Assembly: GCA_903870175.1 (NCBI GenBank)
Contig: CAIQBY010000076.1
Location: 1 to 36,225 of the forward strand
Origin: an uncultured Bacteroidota bacterium
GTDB lineage: Bacteria > Bacteroidota > Bacteroidia > 2-12-FULL-35-15
DNA length: 36,225 nt
Direction: 5' to 3'
Part shown: piece by piece, positions 17,544 to 24,592 of the stretch
How positions within the stretch are numbered: the first letter of the stretch is position 1
Layout of the letters: each line of letters begins with the position of its first letter
Translations under genes and position numbers: made by a program
The notes under the pieces: generated by a model
Database searches by the model: none
What the model saw: the letters and a program-made list of their open reading frames with translations, nothing else
Told to the model about the DNA's origin: nothing

Positions 17544-19421
17544 ATGAAAACAATTGATTTTCTGTTTCAACGCAACACTCCCCGCTGGGTTATCTTTTTC
17601 ATCGACCTCGGCATCTGCTTGTTTTCATTAGTACTTGCCTATTTAGTAAGGTTTAATTTTTCGATACCTCCTGTCGAAATTCAAGCTTTCCCAATTGTAT
17701 TCGGGCTTGTTTTATTTATACGTGCAATAAGTTTTTACTTTACTAAAACGTATCAAGGTATTGTAAAATATACAAGCTCGAAAGATGCACAACGTATTTT
17801 TACTGTGATTACTGCAGGAAGCGTAATTTATGTTCTGATAAATTGTATTGCTTATTTCGGCATTAATAAAAAGTTCCCTATCCCGTTTTCTATAATAATT
17901 ATAGATTATATGGCAACTGCTTTTTTGATGATTAGTTTGCGAGTAATGTTCAAAGCACTTTATCTGGAACTAACCAACCCTAATAAAGACAAGCGAAGTG
18001 TAATTATTTTCGGTGCCGGCGAATCAGGAATTATTACCAAAAGAACATTGGACCGTGATGCGGGCACGAAATATAAAGTGCTTGCTTTTATTGATGATAA
18101 CGCGAAGAAGCACGGCAAAAAACTGGAAGGTGTTACTATTTATGGTATCGAAAAACTGAATGAATTACTGGAACATAATGATGTTTCTAATTTAATTATT
18201 TCGGTGCAAAGCCTTTCTCCTGTGAGGAAGCAAAGGATTGTGGATATCTGCCTTGCATACGATACCAAAGTTTTAAACGTTCCACCGGTGACGAACTGGA
18301 TAAACGGGGAACTGAGTTTTAAGCAAATTAAAAAAGTACAGATTGAGGAATTGCTGGAACGAGAGCCAATTCAGCTGGACAAAGAGGATATTAAAAAACA
18401 ACTTACTGATAAAGTAATATTGGTGACGGGTGCGGCAGGCAGCATTGGCAGCGAAATAGTAAGACAATTAATACCTTTTAATCCTAAGAAAATAATTTTA
18501 CTTGATCAAGCTGAATCTCCGCTTTATGAGATGGAGATGGAACTGCACGATAAATTCAAAATTCAATCGTACGAAATTGTGATGGGTGATATCAGGAATA
18601 AAGAACGAATGGAAAATGTTTTTCGAACGTTTCATCCTCAAATTGTTTTTCATTCAGCAGCCTACAAACATGTGCCAATGATGGAAAATAATCCATCGGA
18701 ATCAATATTTACAAATGTATTGGGTACAAAAACCATCGCTGATTTATCGGTTGAATATAAAGTGGAAAAATTTGTAATGGTATCTACCGATAAAGCTGTG
18801 AACCCTACAAATGTGATGGGTGCAAGCAAACGGATTGCCGAGATTTATACACAATCATTAAATAAAAAATCGACCACCAAATTTATTACTACACGCTTTG
18901 GAAATGTACTTGGCTCGAGCGGTTCGGTAATACCACGTTTCCGTCATCAGATAGAAACAGGAGGACCGATTACAATTACTCATCCGGATATTACCCGTTA
19001 TTTTATGACTATACCTGAAGCTTGTCAGCTAGTGCTGGAAGCAGGTGCAATGGGAAAAGGCGGTGAAATATTTATTTTTGACATGGGTGATTCTGTAAAG
19101 ATTTACGACCTTGCGGTGAAGATGATTAAACTTTCGGGACTGGTGTTGGATAAGGATATTCGTATTGTTTATACAGGTTTGCGGCCGGGTGAAAAACTAT
19201 ATGAAGAACTTCTTGCTGACCATGAAAACACATTGCCTACACATCACAATCAAATATTGATTGCAAAAGTAAAAGAGTATGATTTTGATTCAGTATCCAA
19301 TAACATTAATGAATTAATTACACTGTTTGATAAACAAGATAATAATTCTATTGTTAAGAAAATGAAAGAACTTGTACCTGAATATAAAAGTAATAATTCG
19401 GTGTACGTTAACCTTGATTAA
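17544..19421 (+). CDS. Membrane-bound nucleoside-diphosphate-sugar 4,6-dehydratase (CapD/PglF/WbpM family)
   Basis: A 625-residue inner-membrane enzyme. About 150 N-terminal residues form four hydrophobic segments (WVIFFIDLGICLFSLVLAYL; FPIVFGLVLFIRAISFYF; VIYVLINCIAYFGI; FSIIIIDYMATAFLMISL). Then comes a CoA-binding-like Rossmann domain (VIIFGAGESGIITKRTL) and a SDR dehydratase domain beginning VILVTGAAGSIGSEIVRQL near residue 290. Later motifs are FHSAAYKHVPMMENNP, STDKAVNPTNVMGASKR, in which the Met-Lys replaces the usual Tyr-Lys as in WbpM/PglF, and TRFGNVLGSSGSV. Such enzymes make UDP-4-keto-6-deoxy sugars from UDP-GlcNAc for surface polysaccharide or protein glycosylation. The thioesterase gene follows 6 bp later, the divergent glycosyltransferase fits the same pathway. 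Confidence 0.9.
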   Translation: MKTIDFLFQRNTPRWVIFFIDLGICLFSLVLAYLVRFNFSIPPVEIQAFPIVFGLVLFIRAISFYFTKTYQGIVKYTSSKDAQRIFTVITAGSVIYVLINCIAYFGINKKFPIPFSIIIIDYMATAFLMISLRVMFKALYLELTNPNKDKRSVIIFGAGESGIITKRTLDRDAGTKYKVLAFIDDNAKKHGKKLEGVTIYGIEKLNELLEHNDVSNLIISVQSLSPVRKQRIVDICLAYDTKVLNVPPVTNWINGELSFKQIKKVQIEELLEREPIQLDKEDIKKQLTDKVILVTGAAGSIGSEIVRQLIPFNPKKIILLDQAESPLYEMEMELHDKFKIQSYEIVMGDIRNKERMENVFRTFHPQIVFHSAAYKHVPMMENNPSESIFTNVLGTKTIADLSVEYKVEKFVMVSTDKAVNPTNVMGASKRIAEIYTQSLNKKSTTKFITTRFGNVLGSSGSVIPRFRHQIETGGPITITHPDITRYFMTIPEACQLVLEAGAMGKGGEIFIFDMGDSVKIYDLAVKMIKLSGLVLDKDIRIVYTGLRPGEKLYEELLADHENTLPTHHNQILIAKVKEYDFDSVSNNINELITLFDKQDNNSIVKKMKELVPEYKSNNSVYVNLD

Positions 19422-19427
19422 ATATTT

Positions 19428-19844
19428 ATGACACCATTCAAATCTAAAACACGAATTCAGATACGCTTTAAAGACATTGATAAACTTGGGCATGTAAACA
19501 ATGCCAATCATATTTCTTACTTCGAATCAGCACGGCTGGATTATTTTAATGAACTTACAAGTAATAACCTTAAAATTGATTGGGAGAATGAAGGAATTAT
19601 ACTTGCCAAAATTGAAATGGAATATAAACAGCCAATCTTTTTAGAAGATAAAGTTTTTGTTTATACATGGGTTTCGCATGTAGGTTCAAAAAGTTTTGAA
19701 ATGAGCTGTTCAATAGGTAGAGAGGTGAATGGTCAGGAAGAAATTGCAGCAAAAGGCAAGGCAATAATTGTATGTTTTAATTATAAAACGAATGAGAGCA
19801 TTTTGATGCCTGAATCGTGGAAAGCACTGATGATAGGCAGTTAA
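19428..19844 (+). CDS. Acyl-CoA thioesterase, hotdog fold (4-HBT/YbgC type)
   Basis: A 138-residue cytoplasmic hotdog protein. The diagnostic stretch is IRFKDIDKLGHVNNANHISYF followed by ESARLDYF. The Asp in FKDIDKLGHVNN is the catalytic acid of 4-hydroxybenzoyl-CoA thioesterase-like enzymes. It hydrolyses an acyl-CoA, substrate unknown. It starts 6 bp after the dehydratase stop, so it is probably cotranscribed, although a pathway link is not obvious. It converges on miaE with only 15 bp between the stop codons. The length is typical of the family. Confidence 0.85.
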   Translation: MTPFKSKTRIQIRFKDIDKLGHVNNANHISYFESARLDYFNELTSNNLKIDWENEGIILAKIEMEYKQPIFLEDKVFVYTWVSHVGSKSFEMSCSIGREVNGQEEIAAKGKAIIVCFNYKTNESILMPESWKALMIGS

Positions 19845-19859
19845 GAAAAAATATTATTG

Positions 19860-20441
19860 CTATCCATGCACTGTTTCGTGCTTTCCATAATTTGTAATAA
19901 TGGAAGCTTCGAACTCAATCCATTCATTCCACCGTTTCTCAATATCTATTCCTTCACCGTATTTACGTGCAAATCCAAGGAAGGTCGTATAATGTCCTGC
20001 TTCGGAAATCATTAATTCGCGATAAAATTTAGCAAGTTCTTCATCCTGTATATTTTCCGACAGAACCTTGAAACGTTCACAACTGCGGGCTTCTATCATT
20101 GCCGAAAATAATAGCCTGTCAACAAGAGATGATTTACGGCTTCCTCCTTTTTGCATGAATTTATAAAGTTCATTTACATAATGATCTTTACGTTCTAGCC
20201 CTAACTTGAGCCCTCTTGCTTTAATGATATTATGTACCTGTTCGAAATGCTCCAACTCTTCTTTGGCAAGCGAAATAAGAGCTGTAACCATCTCAGTATA
20301 ATTTGGGTTATTGATTATCAACGACAATGCATTGGTAGCTGCTTTTTGTTCGCACCACGCATGGTCAGTTAATATTTCTTCAATGTTTGATTCTACAACA
20401 TTAACCCATCTAGGGTCAGTAACTAATTTGAGTCCTAACAT
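19860..20441 (-). CDS. miaE: tRNA-(ms2io6A37) hydroxylase, MiaE
   Basis: A 193-residue non-haem di-iron monooxygenase of ferritin-like four-helix fold that hydroxylates the isopentenyl side chain of ms2i6A at tRNA position 37. It begins MLGLKLVTDPRWVNVVESNI, then DHAWCEQKAATNALSLI supplies the first helix Glu. The iron-ligand motifs are KEELEHFEQVH, IEARSCERFKVL and MISEAGHYTTFLGFA, the expected E, ExxH, E, ExxH pattern. It is the last gene of a tight three-gene run with the antiporter (13-bp gap) and universal stress protein. The substrate-forming genes miaA and miaB are not in the window. Confidence 0.9.
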   Translation of the reverse strand: MLGLKLVTDPRWVNVVESNIEEILTDHAWCEQKAATNALSLIINNPNYTEMVTALISLAKEELEHFEQVHNIIKARGLKLGLERKDHYVNELYKFMQKGGSRKSSLVDRLLFSAMIEARSCERFKVLSENIQDEELAKFYRELMISEAGHYTTFLGFARKYGEGIDIEKRWNEWIEFEASIITNYGKHETVHG

Positions 20442-20454
20442 TATTTAAAAGTAA

Positions 20455-21696
20455 TTATTTATCAATAAATCTTTTCATTAATGGACCGCTAGTTAAGCTT
20501 GTAACAAGTGCCATAATAACCAATGCAACAAATATTGGTTTTGAAATTAATCCCGCATTTAATGCTAATGTGCCAAGTATTATTTCCATTGCACCTCTTG
20601 CATTCATTCCAAAACCAACTGCCAATGAATGATTTTTACTCATCCCCCCAAGCCGAGCGCCAATAGTGGCACCCAACACTTTTCCAATGAATGCAAGTGC
20701 TAAAACTATTGCAACAATCAAAGGATTGAAGTTTTCAATAAAGTTAACTTTTAACCCAATGGAAACAAAAAATAATGGGGCAAAGAAATTTGTTACAAAC
20801 TGATGTATAATTTCTCTTGCCTGCTCGCGAAGATGAACGCTATCACCAAATGCGATGCCTGCAATGAAAGCCCCTAAAATTGCATGAATATTAATTGCTT
20901 CAGTAAATGCTGCAGACAACAAACAAATACCTAATGATATTGAAAGTACACCCCCGGGCCAAGATAATTTTGACTGCATCCATGGCAATGTTTTATCAAT
21001 AATTTTCTTGCCGATTGTCAACATAAATAATCCAAAACCTAAAATATATGCTACTGTGTACCATAAACTCAAGTGTTCGCCATGTGATGAAGAGTTTGTT
21101 AAACTTAAAACAAAAGAAAATATTAACCATCCAATTAAATCATTAAACATTGCCGATGCAATGATTACCATTCCGATATTTGTTTTAAACAAATTCATAT
21201 CCATTAGGATGCGAGCAATAACAGGCAATGCGGAGATTGATAATGCTGTTCCAAAAAACAAGGCAAATAATAATTTTGGTTCCGGTTCATTACTTATGGA
21301 AAATATTTCAGGAAAAAACCATGCGACTGCAAAACCTGTAAAAAAAGGAATTACCATACTGAACATGGAAGTATAAACAGCTACCTTACCTTGCTTAAGC
21401 ACCAGTGAAAGTTGCACTTCCATACCTGCAACAAATAATAACATAATAACTGACAGACTAAATATTCCATCTAATGCTATAGGAATATTTCCTGTTCGTG
21501 GAAATAAATAATTAAATACATCAGGATATAACATTCCTAAAATAGTAGGTCCTAGAATTATTCCAACTATCAATTCGCCCATTACCACAGGTAGTTTTAG
21601 CTTTTTCCCTAACTCAGCAAAAATGCGGGAAATAATCAGCATGGCACTGATTGATAAAAGTAAAACTATTAATTCTGAGTGTGCGAGTTTAATCAT
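20455..21696 (-). CDS. Cation:proton antiporter, CPA2/Kef-type membrane domain
   Basis: A 413-residue polytopic inner-membrane protein with about twelve hydrophobic segments and no C-terminal regulatory domain. Family marks are KLPVVMGELIVGIILGPTIL, MLLFVAGMEVQLSLVLKQGK, ASAMFNDLIGWLIFSFVLSL (the conserved acidic ion-binding region) and HAILGAFIAGIAFGD, with FFAPLFFVSIGLKV and GFGMNARGAMEIILGTLAL towards the end. It should exchange Na+ or K+ for protons; specificity is not visible. The universal stress protein gene ends 6 bp upstream, a pairing common for CPA2 transporters in which the stress protein may sense nucleotide. MiaE follows 13 bp later. Confidence 0.9.
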   Translation of the reverse strand: MIKLAHSELIVLLLSISAMLIISRIFAELGKKLKLPVVMGELIVGIILGPTILGMLYPDVFNYLFPRTGNIPIALDGIFSLSVIMLLFVAGMEVQLSLVLKQGKVAVYTSMFSMVIPFFTGFAVAWFFPEIFSISNEPEPKLLFALFFGTALSISALPVIARILMDMNLFKTNIGMVIIASAMFNDLIGWLIFSFVLSLTNSSSHGEHLSLWYTVAYILGFGLFMLTIGKKIIDKTLPWMQSKLSWPGGVLSISLGICLLSAAFTEAINIHAILGAFIAGIAFGDSVHLREQAREIIHQFVTNFFAPLFFVSIGLKVNFIENFNPLIVAIVLALAFIGKVLGATIGARLGGMSKNHSLAVGFGMNARGAMEIILGTLALNAGLISKPIFVALVIMALVTSLTSGPLMKRFIDK

Positions 21697-21702
21697 AAAG
21701 CT

Positions 21703-22578
21703 CTATATACGTGAGTGAACGATTAAAACGTTACAAGGGAGGTCAGCTAAAATGTATTCAATTCCATGAGCAAAAATTCGATCGAACAAATTAAGATTGG
21801 TATCCGGTGAATTAATGATGAGCAAGTCTGCATTTTTATCTTTTGCAAACTTACTTATTGCATATCCAGGTTTACCTTTAAGTATTTTGTTAGTAAGATT
21901 TATATTTCCTTTATCACACTTTTCTATTATTGAATTAAGTGTTTCAGCGGACTCTTCTTCGAAATTCTTTTTTATTTCTTTTGTTTGAGGAGCTGTACTA
22001 TCCTCCGCAATGGTCATTGCAAGTCCCGGCACTTCTACTTCATTAACAACAGTCACATCTTTTACTTTTAATAATTTCGCCAGATATAACGATGTATTAA
22101 TTGTGTGAATTGTTTTCGGATTATCAACACCATTCACAACAAACTTTCGGAATTTTTGAGGCTTTGCAGAAGGGCTGGTAAGCAATAACACAGAACATTT
22201 TGCTTTTCTACTTATATTTCGTGCAATAGAACCAATGTAAAATTTAAAAAGGTTTTCTTTTTCAAGTGCGCCTAATATCAATAAGTCTACAATATTTAAT
22301 TTACATAACTTTAATAAAGTGTCAACTGGTTCTCCTTCCATCCATATAACCCGACTTTTGTTTGAATCTATTCCACATTTTGCCATCATTTCATCAAGCA
22401 TTTGTTCCTTCTCTCTCGACTTTTCTCCAATATGCAACAATAACAAATGAGCTCCAATTACATCAGAAAGTCTTTTTGCTTCTATTAATAAAAATTCAAA
22501 TCTCGATGAAAAAGCAACTGCCACTGCAATGGTTTCAAACGGATAAGAAGGGCGTTTTTTAAGCTTTGATAAATCCAT
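21703..22578 (-). CDS. Universal stress protein, tandem two-domain
   Basis: A 291-residue cytoplasmic protein with two UspA-like domains. The first begins YPFETIAVAVAFSSRFEFLL and contains LGALEKENLFKFYIGSIARN, then ISRKAKCSVLLLTSP. The second begins FRKFVVNGVDNPKTIHTINT, with the C-terminal KDKNADLLIINSPDTNLNLF and LADLPCNVLIVHS. The ATG at 22578 (MDLSKLKKRPSYP) is chosen over an upstream one at 22632, since the extra 18 residues are Cys/Tyr-rich and would overlap the divergent promoter region. It heads the run with the antiporter and miaE and is divergent from the MBL-fold hydrolase. A regulatory role for the antiporter is inference from adjacency. Confidence 0.85.
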   Translation of the reverse strand: MDLSKLKKRPSYPFETIAVAVAFSSRFEFLLIEAKRLSDVIGAHLLLLHIGEKSREKEQMLDEMMAKCGIDSNKSRVIWMEGEPVDTLLKLCKLNIVDLLILGALEKENLFKFYIGSIARNISRKAKCSVLLLTSPSAKPQKFRKFVVNGVDNPKTIHTINTSLYLAKLLKVKDVTVVNEVEVPGLAMTIAEDSTAPQTKEIKKNFEEESAETLNSIIEKCDKGNINLTNKILKGKPGYAISKFAKDKNADLLIINSPDTNLNLFDRIFAHGIEYILADLPCNVLIVHSRI

Positions 22579-22605
22579 TTTGCATAAATAACAAATTTTG
22601 AAATG

Positions 22606-22671
22606 CGAAGATACTAAATAGTGTTTTATCAAATTGGTTTATCTTTCTTTCAAGTAAGGTTAGTATCTTCG
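22606..22671. promoter_or_regulatory. Mirror-image divergent promoter region with 12-bp inverted repeat
   Basis: CGAAGATACTAA (22606-22617) and TTAGTATCTTCG (22660-22671) are perfect inverted 12-bp arms 42 bp apart. Each contains a -7-like TATCTTCG directed outward, one facing the universal stress protein gene (27 nt to its ATG), the other the MBL-fold gene (22 nt to its ATG). Confidence 0.5.
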
Positions 22672-22693
22672 TATCAAAATAAAAATAAGAAAA

Positions 22694-23548
22694 ATGAAAT
22701 TACATGTAATTAATACCGGCAATTTTAAATTAGATGGAGGAGCAATGTTTGGAGTAGTTCCAAAATCAATTTGGTATAAAACCAATCCTTCGGATGAAAA
22801 CAATATGTGTAACTGGGCGATGCGCTGTTTGCTTATAGAGGATAACAACAGATTAATATTAATCGATAATGGAATGGGATCAAAACAAGATGCAAAATTC
22901 TTTGGACATTATTACCTTAATGGCAACGACTCACTTGAACATTCTTTGAAAAAAGCTGGCTTCGGGGTCGATGATATTACTGATATGTTTTTAACTCACC
23001 TGCACTTTGACCATTGTGGAGGAAGTATAAAATATAATGCAGACAGAACCAAATTAGAAACTGTTTTTAAAAATGCAACATACTGGAGCAATTCAGAACA
23101 TTGGGAATGGGCAGTGAAACCAAATGCTCGGGAGAAAGCTAGCTTCATAAAGGAAAACATTCTACCTATTCAGGAAAGTGGACAGTTAAAATTTATTGAT
23201 GGGGAAAGCAGTACTCAAATAGGTCAAAATATAATGCTTAAATATATGAGAGGACATACAGATGCAATGATGTTACCTCATATAAATTATAAAGGGAAAA
23301 CTGTAGTTTTTATGGCTGATTTACTTCCTTCAACCGGACATATTCCCTTACCTTACGTAATGGGATATGATACGAGACCATTACTTACAATTGCGGAAAA
23401 AGAAGTTTTTATGAACTCAGCAGCGGATAATGAGTACATCCTATTTTTCGAACATGATTCCGTGAATGAATGCTGCACTGTTAAACACACAGAAAAAGGT
23501 GTTCGTTTAAAAGATACTTTTAAACTGAAAGAGTTTTTTGGGGAGTAA
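22694..23548 (+). CDS. MBL-fold metallo-hydrolase
   Basis: A 284-residue metallo-beta-lactamase-fold protein without a signal peptide, so probably cytoplasmic. The metal-binding motif THLHFDHCGG lies near residues 101-110. Further ligands are MRGHTDAMML and FMADLLPSTGHIPLPYVMG, and the C-terminal FFEHDS. The N-terminal layout (LHVINTGNFKLDGGAMFG; CLLIEDNNRLILIDNGMG) resembles the lactonase-like branch of the fold, including quorum-quenching AHL lactonases, but the substrate cannot be assigned. It is divergent from the universal stress protein across a mirror-symmetric promoter region. Confidence 0.85.
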   Translation: MKLHVINTGNFKLDGGAMFGVVPKSIWYKTNPSDENNMCNWAMRCLLIEDNNRLILIDNGMGSKQDAKFFGHYYLNGNDSLEHSLKKAGFGVDDITDMFLTHLHFDHCGGSIKYNADRTKLETVFKNATYWSNSEHWEWAVKPNAREKASFIKENILPIQESGQLKFIDGESSTQIGQNIMLKYMRGHTDAMMLPHINYKGKTVVFMADLLPSTGHIPLPYVMGYDTRPLLTIAEKEVFMNSAADNEYILFFEHDSVNECCTVKHTEKGVRLKDTFKLKEFFGE

Positions 23549-23597
23549 ATAATTAAGACATGGATAATCTCCCTGTATTTGTATTTTGTCATAACAA

Positions 23598-23996
23598 TTA
23601 TTTTTTTGTTGCAATTAAATTATCATTATCAAATAATGCGGAAACAACTTTTCCGGAAACATTAAAATTAATTCTACAGGCATAATATCTAATTGAGCCC
23701 AATTTCATAGAAAATCCATCTTCCCAAAATGGTTTGAATAGAATTATTGAAGAAGTACTATCCGCAAATATTAATTTTCCATCACAGGAAATTCCTTTAT
23801 TGCTGATTGGTCTTTGTCGATTATCTAGTAAAAACGCATAGAGATTTGGATAACTGTTTTTCAACTCTATATTATACATTCCTGCCTGCTTTACGACACC
23901 ACCATGTGGTCCAACAGGATTATCCATTAAATTTAATGAGATTAATGTTATTGTAATTAATAAAAATACTGCAATAAGTATATAAGTTGCTTTCAT
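23598..23996 (-). CDS. Membrane-anchored small protein with PHGG motif
   Basis: A 132-residue protein with an N-terminal transmembrane helix (YILIAVFLLITITLISLNL), then a periplasmic domain starting NPVGPHGGVVKQAGMYNIEL. PHGG/HGG-type openings with a following 'Y-x-I-E-L' occur in small periplasmic domains associated with metal efflux in Bacteroidota; this is recall, and I would not name a function. There is a single Cys in SCDGKL and one in YYACRINF. A 28-residue membrane peptide gene ends 9 bp upstream, and the two likely share a promoter. It converges on the MBL-fold gene (49-bp gap). Confidence 0.55.
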   Translation of the reverse strand: MKATYILIAVFLLITITLISLNLMDNPVGPHGGVVKQAGMYNIELKNSYPNLYAFLLDNRQRPISNKGISCDGKLIFADSTSSIILFKPFWEDGFSMKLGSIRYYACRINFNVSGKVVSALFDNDNLIATKK

Positions 23997-24005
23997 TGTA
24001 ATATT

Positions 24006-24092
24006 TTATTCGTACAAATTTAACGTAACCGAAAATGCAGTTGCGATTACTATAAATAACAAAACCAATAGTATTATTTTCGAGGTCATCAT
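24006..24092 (-). CDS. 28-residue single-span membrane peptide
   Basis: A minus-strand frame from ATG 24092 (or the adjacent second ATG 24089) encodes MMTSKIILLVLLFIVIATAF plus SVTLNLYE and ends with TAA at 24006-24008. It is a single hydrophobic helix with a charged N-terminal flank. It lies 9 bp ahead of the PHGG protein gene and has a TAnnTTTG element 15 nt upstream of its start. It is unrecognised and may be a small accessory subunit. The length is short, so chance is possible, but promoter placement and operon spacing favour a real gene. Confidence 0.4.
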   Translation of the reverse strand: MMTSKIILLVLLFIVIATAFSVTLNLYE

Positions 24093-24107
24093 TTATAAAT
24101 TATTTCA

Positions 24108-24115
24108 CAAAAATA
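24108..24115 (-). promoter_or_regulatory. -7 element for the small membrane peptide / PHGG operon
   Basis: On the minus strand this reads TATTTTTG, matching TAnnTTTG, 15 nt ahead of the ATG at 24092. The -33 region is poorly defined. Confidence 0.35.
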
Positions 24116-24213
24116 TATATACAATAAATTATTTGTAATGAGTTCAATCAAAAGATTCAGTGATTCTTGGCATTTTATGATTTTTAGAAACATGAAGCAA
24201 TAAAATGACAATT

Positions 24214-24227
24214 GTGATGAACATCAC
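24214..24227. promoter_or_regulatory. CRP/FNR-like palindrome in divergent spacer
   Basis: GTGATG (24214-24219) and CATCAC (24222-24227) are perfect arms around AA. The extended sequence TGTGATGAACATCACT resembles TGTGA-N6-TCACA sites bound by CRP/FNR-family regulators. The centre lies about 64 bp before the likely transcription start of the SprB-repeat gene, a position used by activators of this family. No such regulator is encoded in the window. Confidence 0.4.
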
Positions 24228-24271
24228 TATCTCTTTTGACCAACTCCATTTCATCCCCAATAGCTACAAAA

Positions 24272-24279
24272 TACTTTTG
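24272..24279 (+). promoter_or_regulatory. -7 element for the SprB-repeat gene
   Basis: TACTTTTG, a perfect TAnnTTTG, lies 47 nt before the ATG at 24327. There is no good -33 TTG, which would fit a promoter that depends on an activator at the upstream palindrome. Confidence 0.4.
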
Positions 24280-24326
24280 TGCAAGTAAATTTTTAGTACT
24301 ACTAACGAACAATTTAAAAAAAAACA

Positions 24327-24464
24327 ATGAAAAAGAGAATTACATTAATCGCGGCAGGCTTATTCTTAAGCCTTTTGAGTACGCATGCACAAACAACCTG
24401 TTCGGATGACAGGAATGCATACGTCGACTCAAAAAATGAGGCACGACAGGTGCTTACACATTAA
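24327..24464 (+). pseudogene. Detached signal-peptide fragment of the SprB-repeat gene (frameshift)
   Basis: The ATG at 24327 encodes MKKRITLIAAGLFLSLLSTH followed by AQTTCSDDRNAYVDSKNEAR, a perfect signal peptide and start of a mature protein, then runs into TAA at 24462-24464. The natural continuation (GAYTLTIGAEEKASQTYHYSG) is in the frame entered by one missing base between about 24440 and 24461. The TGA at 24437-24439 in that frame sets the upstream limit. This may be a sequencing error, a true lesion or a phase-variable site, although no long homopolymer lies inside the limits. Confidence 0.75.
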
Positions 24465-24592
24465 CTATCGGTGCAGAAGAGAAAGCTTCTCAGACGTATC
24501 ATTATTCGGGACCTGGCAAAGTAGGTGGTGCCAGGGTTTATGGAACAGTTCCATTAGGCTTAGGAGTAAAATTAAGAGTAAGTCTTTACAAT

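Noticed and set aside
21008-21376. Plus-strand 122-residue ORF
   Set aside because: Antisense to the antiporter. The composition is explained by the complement of membrane segments.
23540-23580. GGGAG...CTCCC pairing after the MBL-fold gene as a terminator
   Set aside because: A 5-bp stem with a loop of more than 20 nt and no T-tract.
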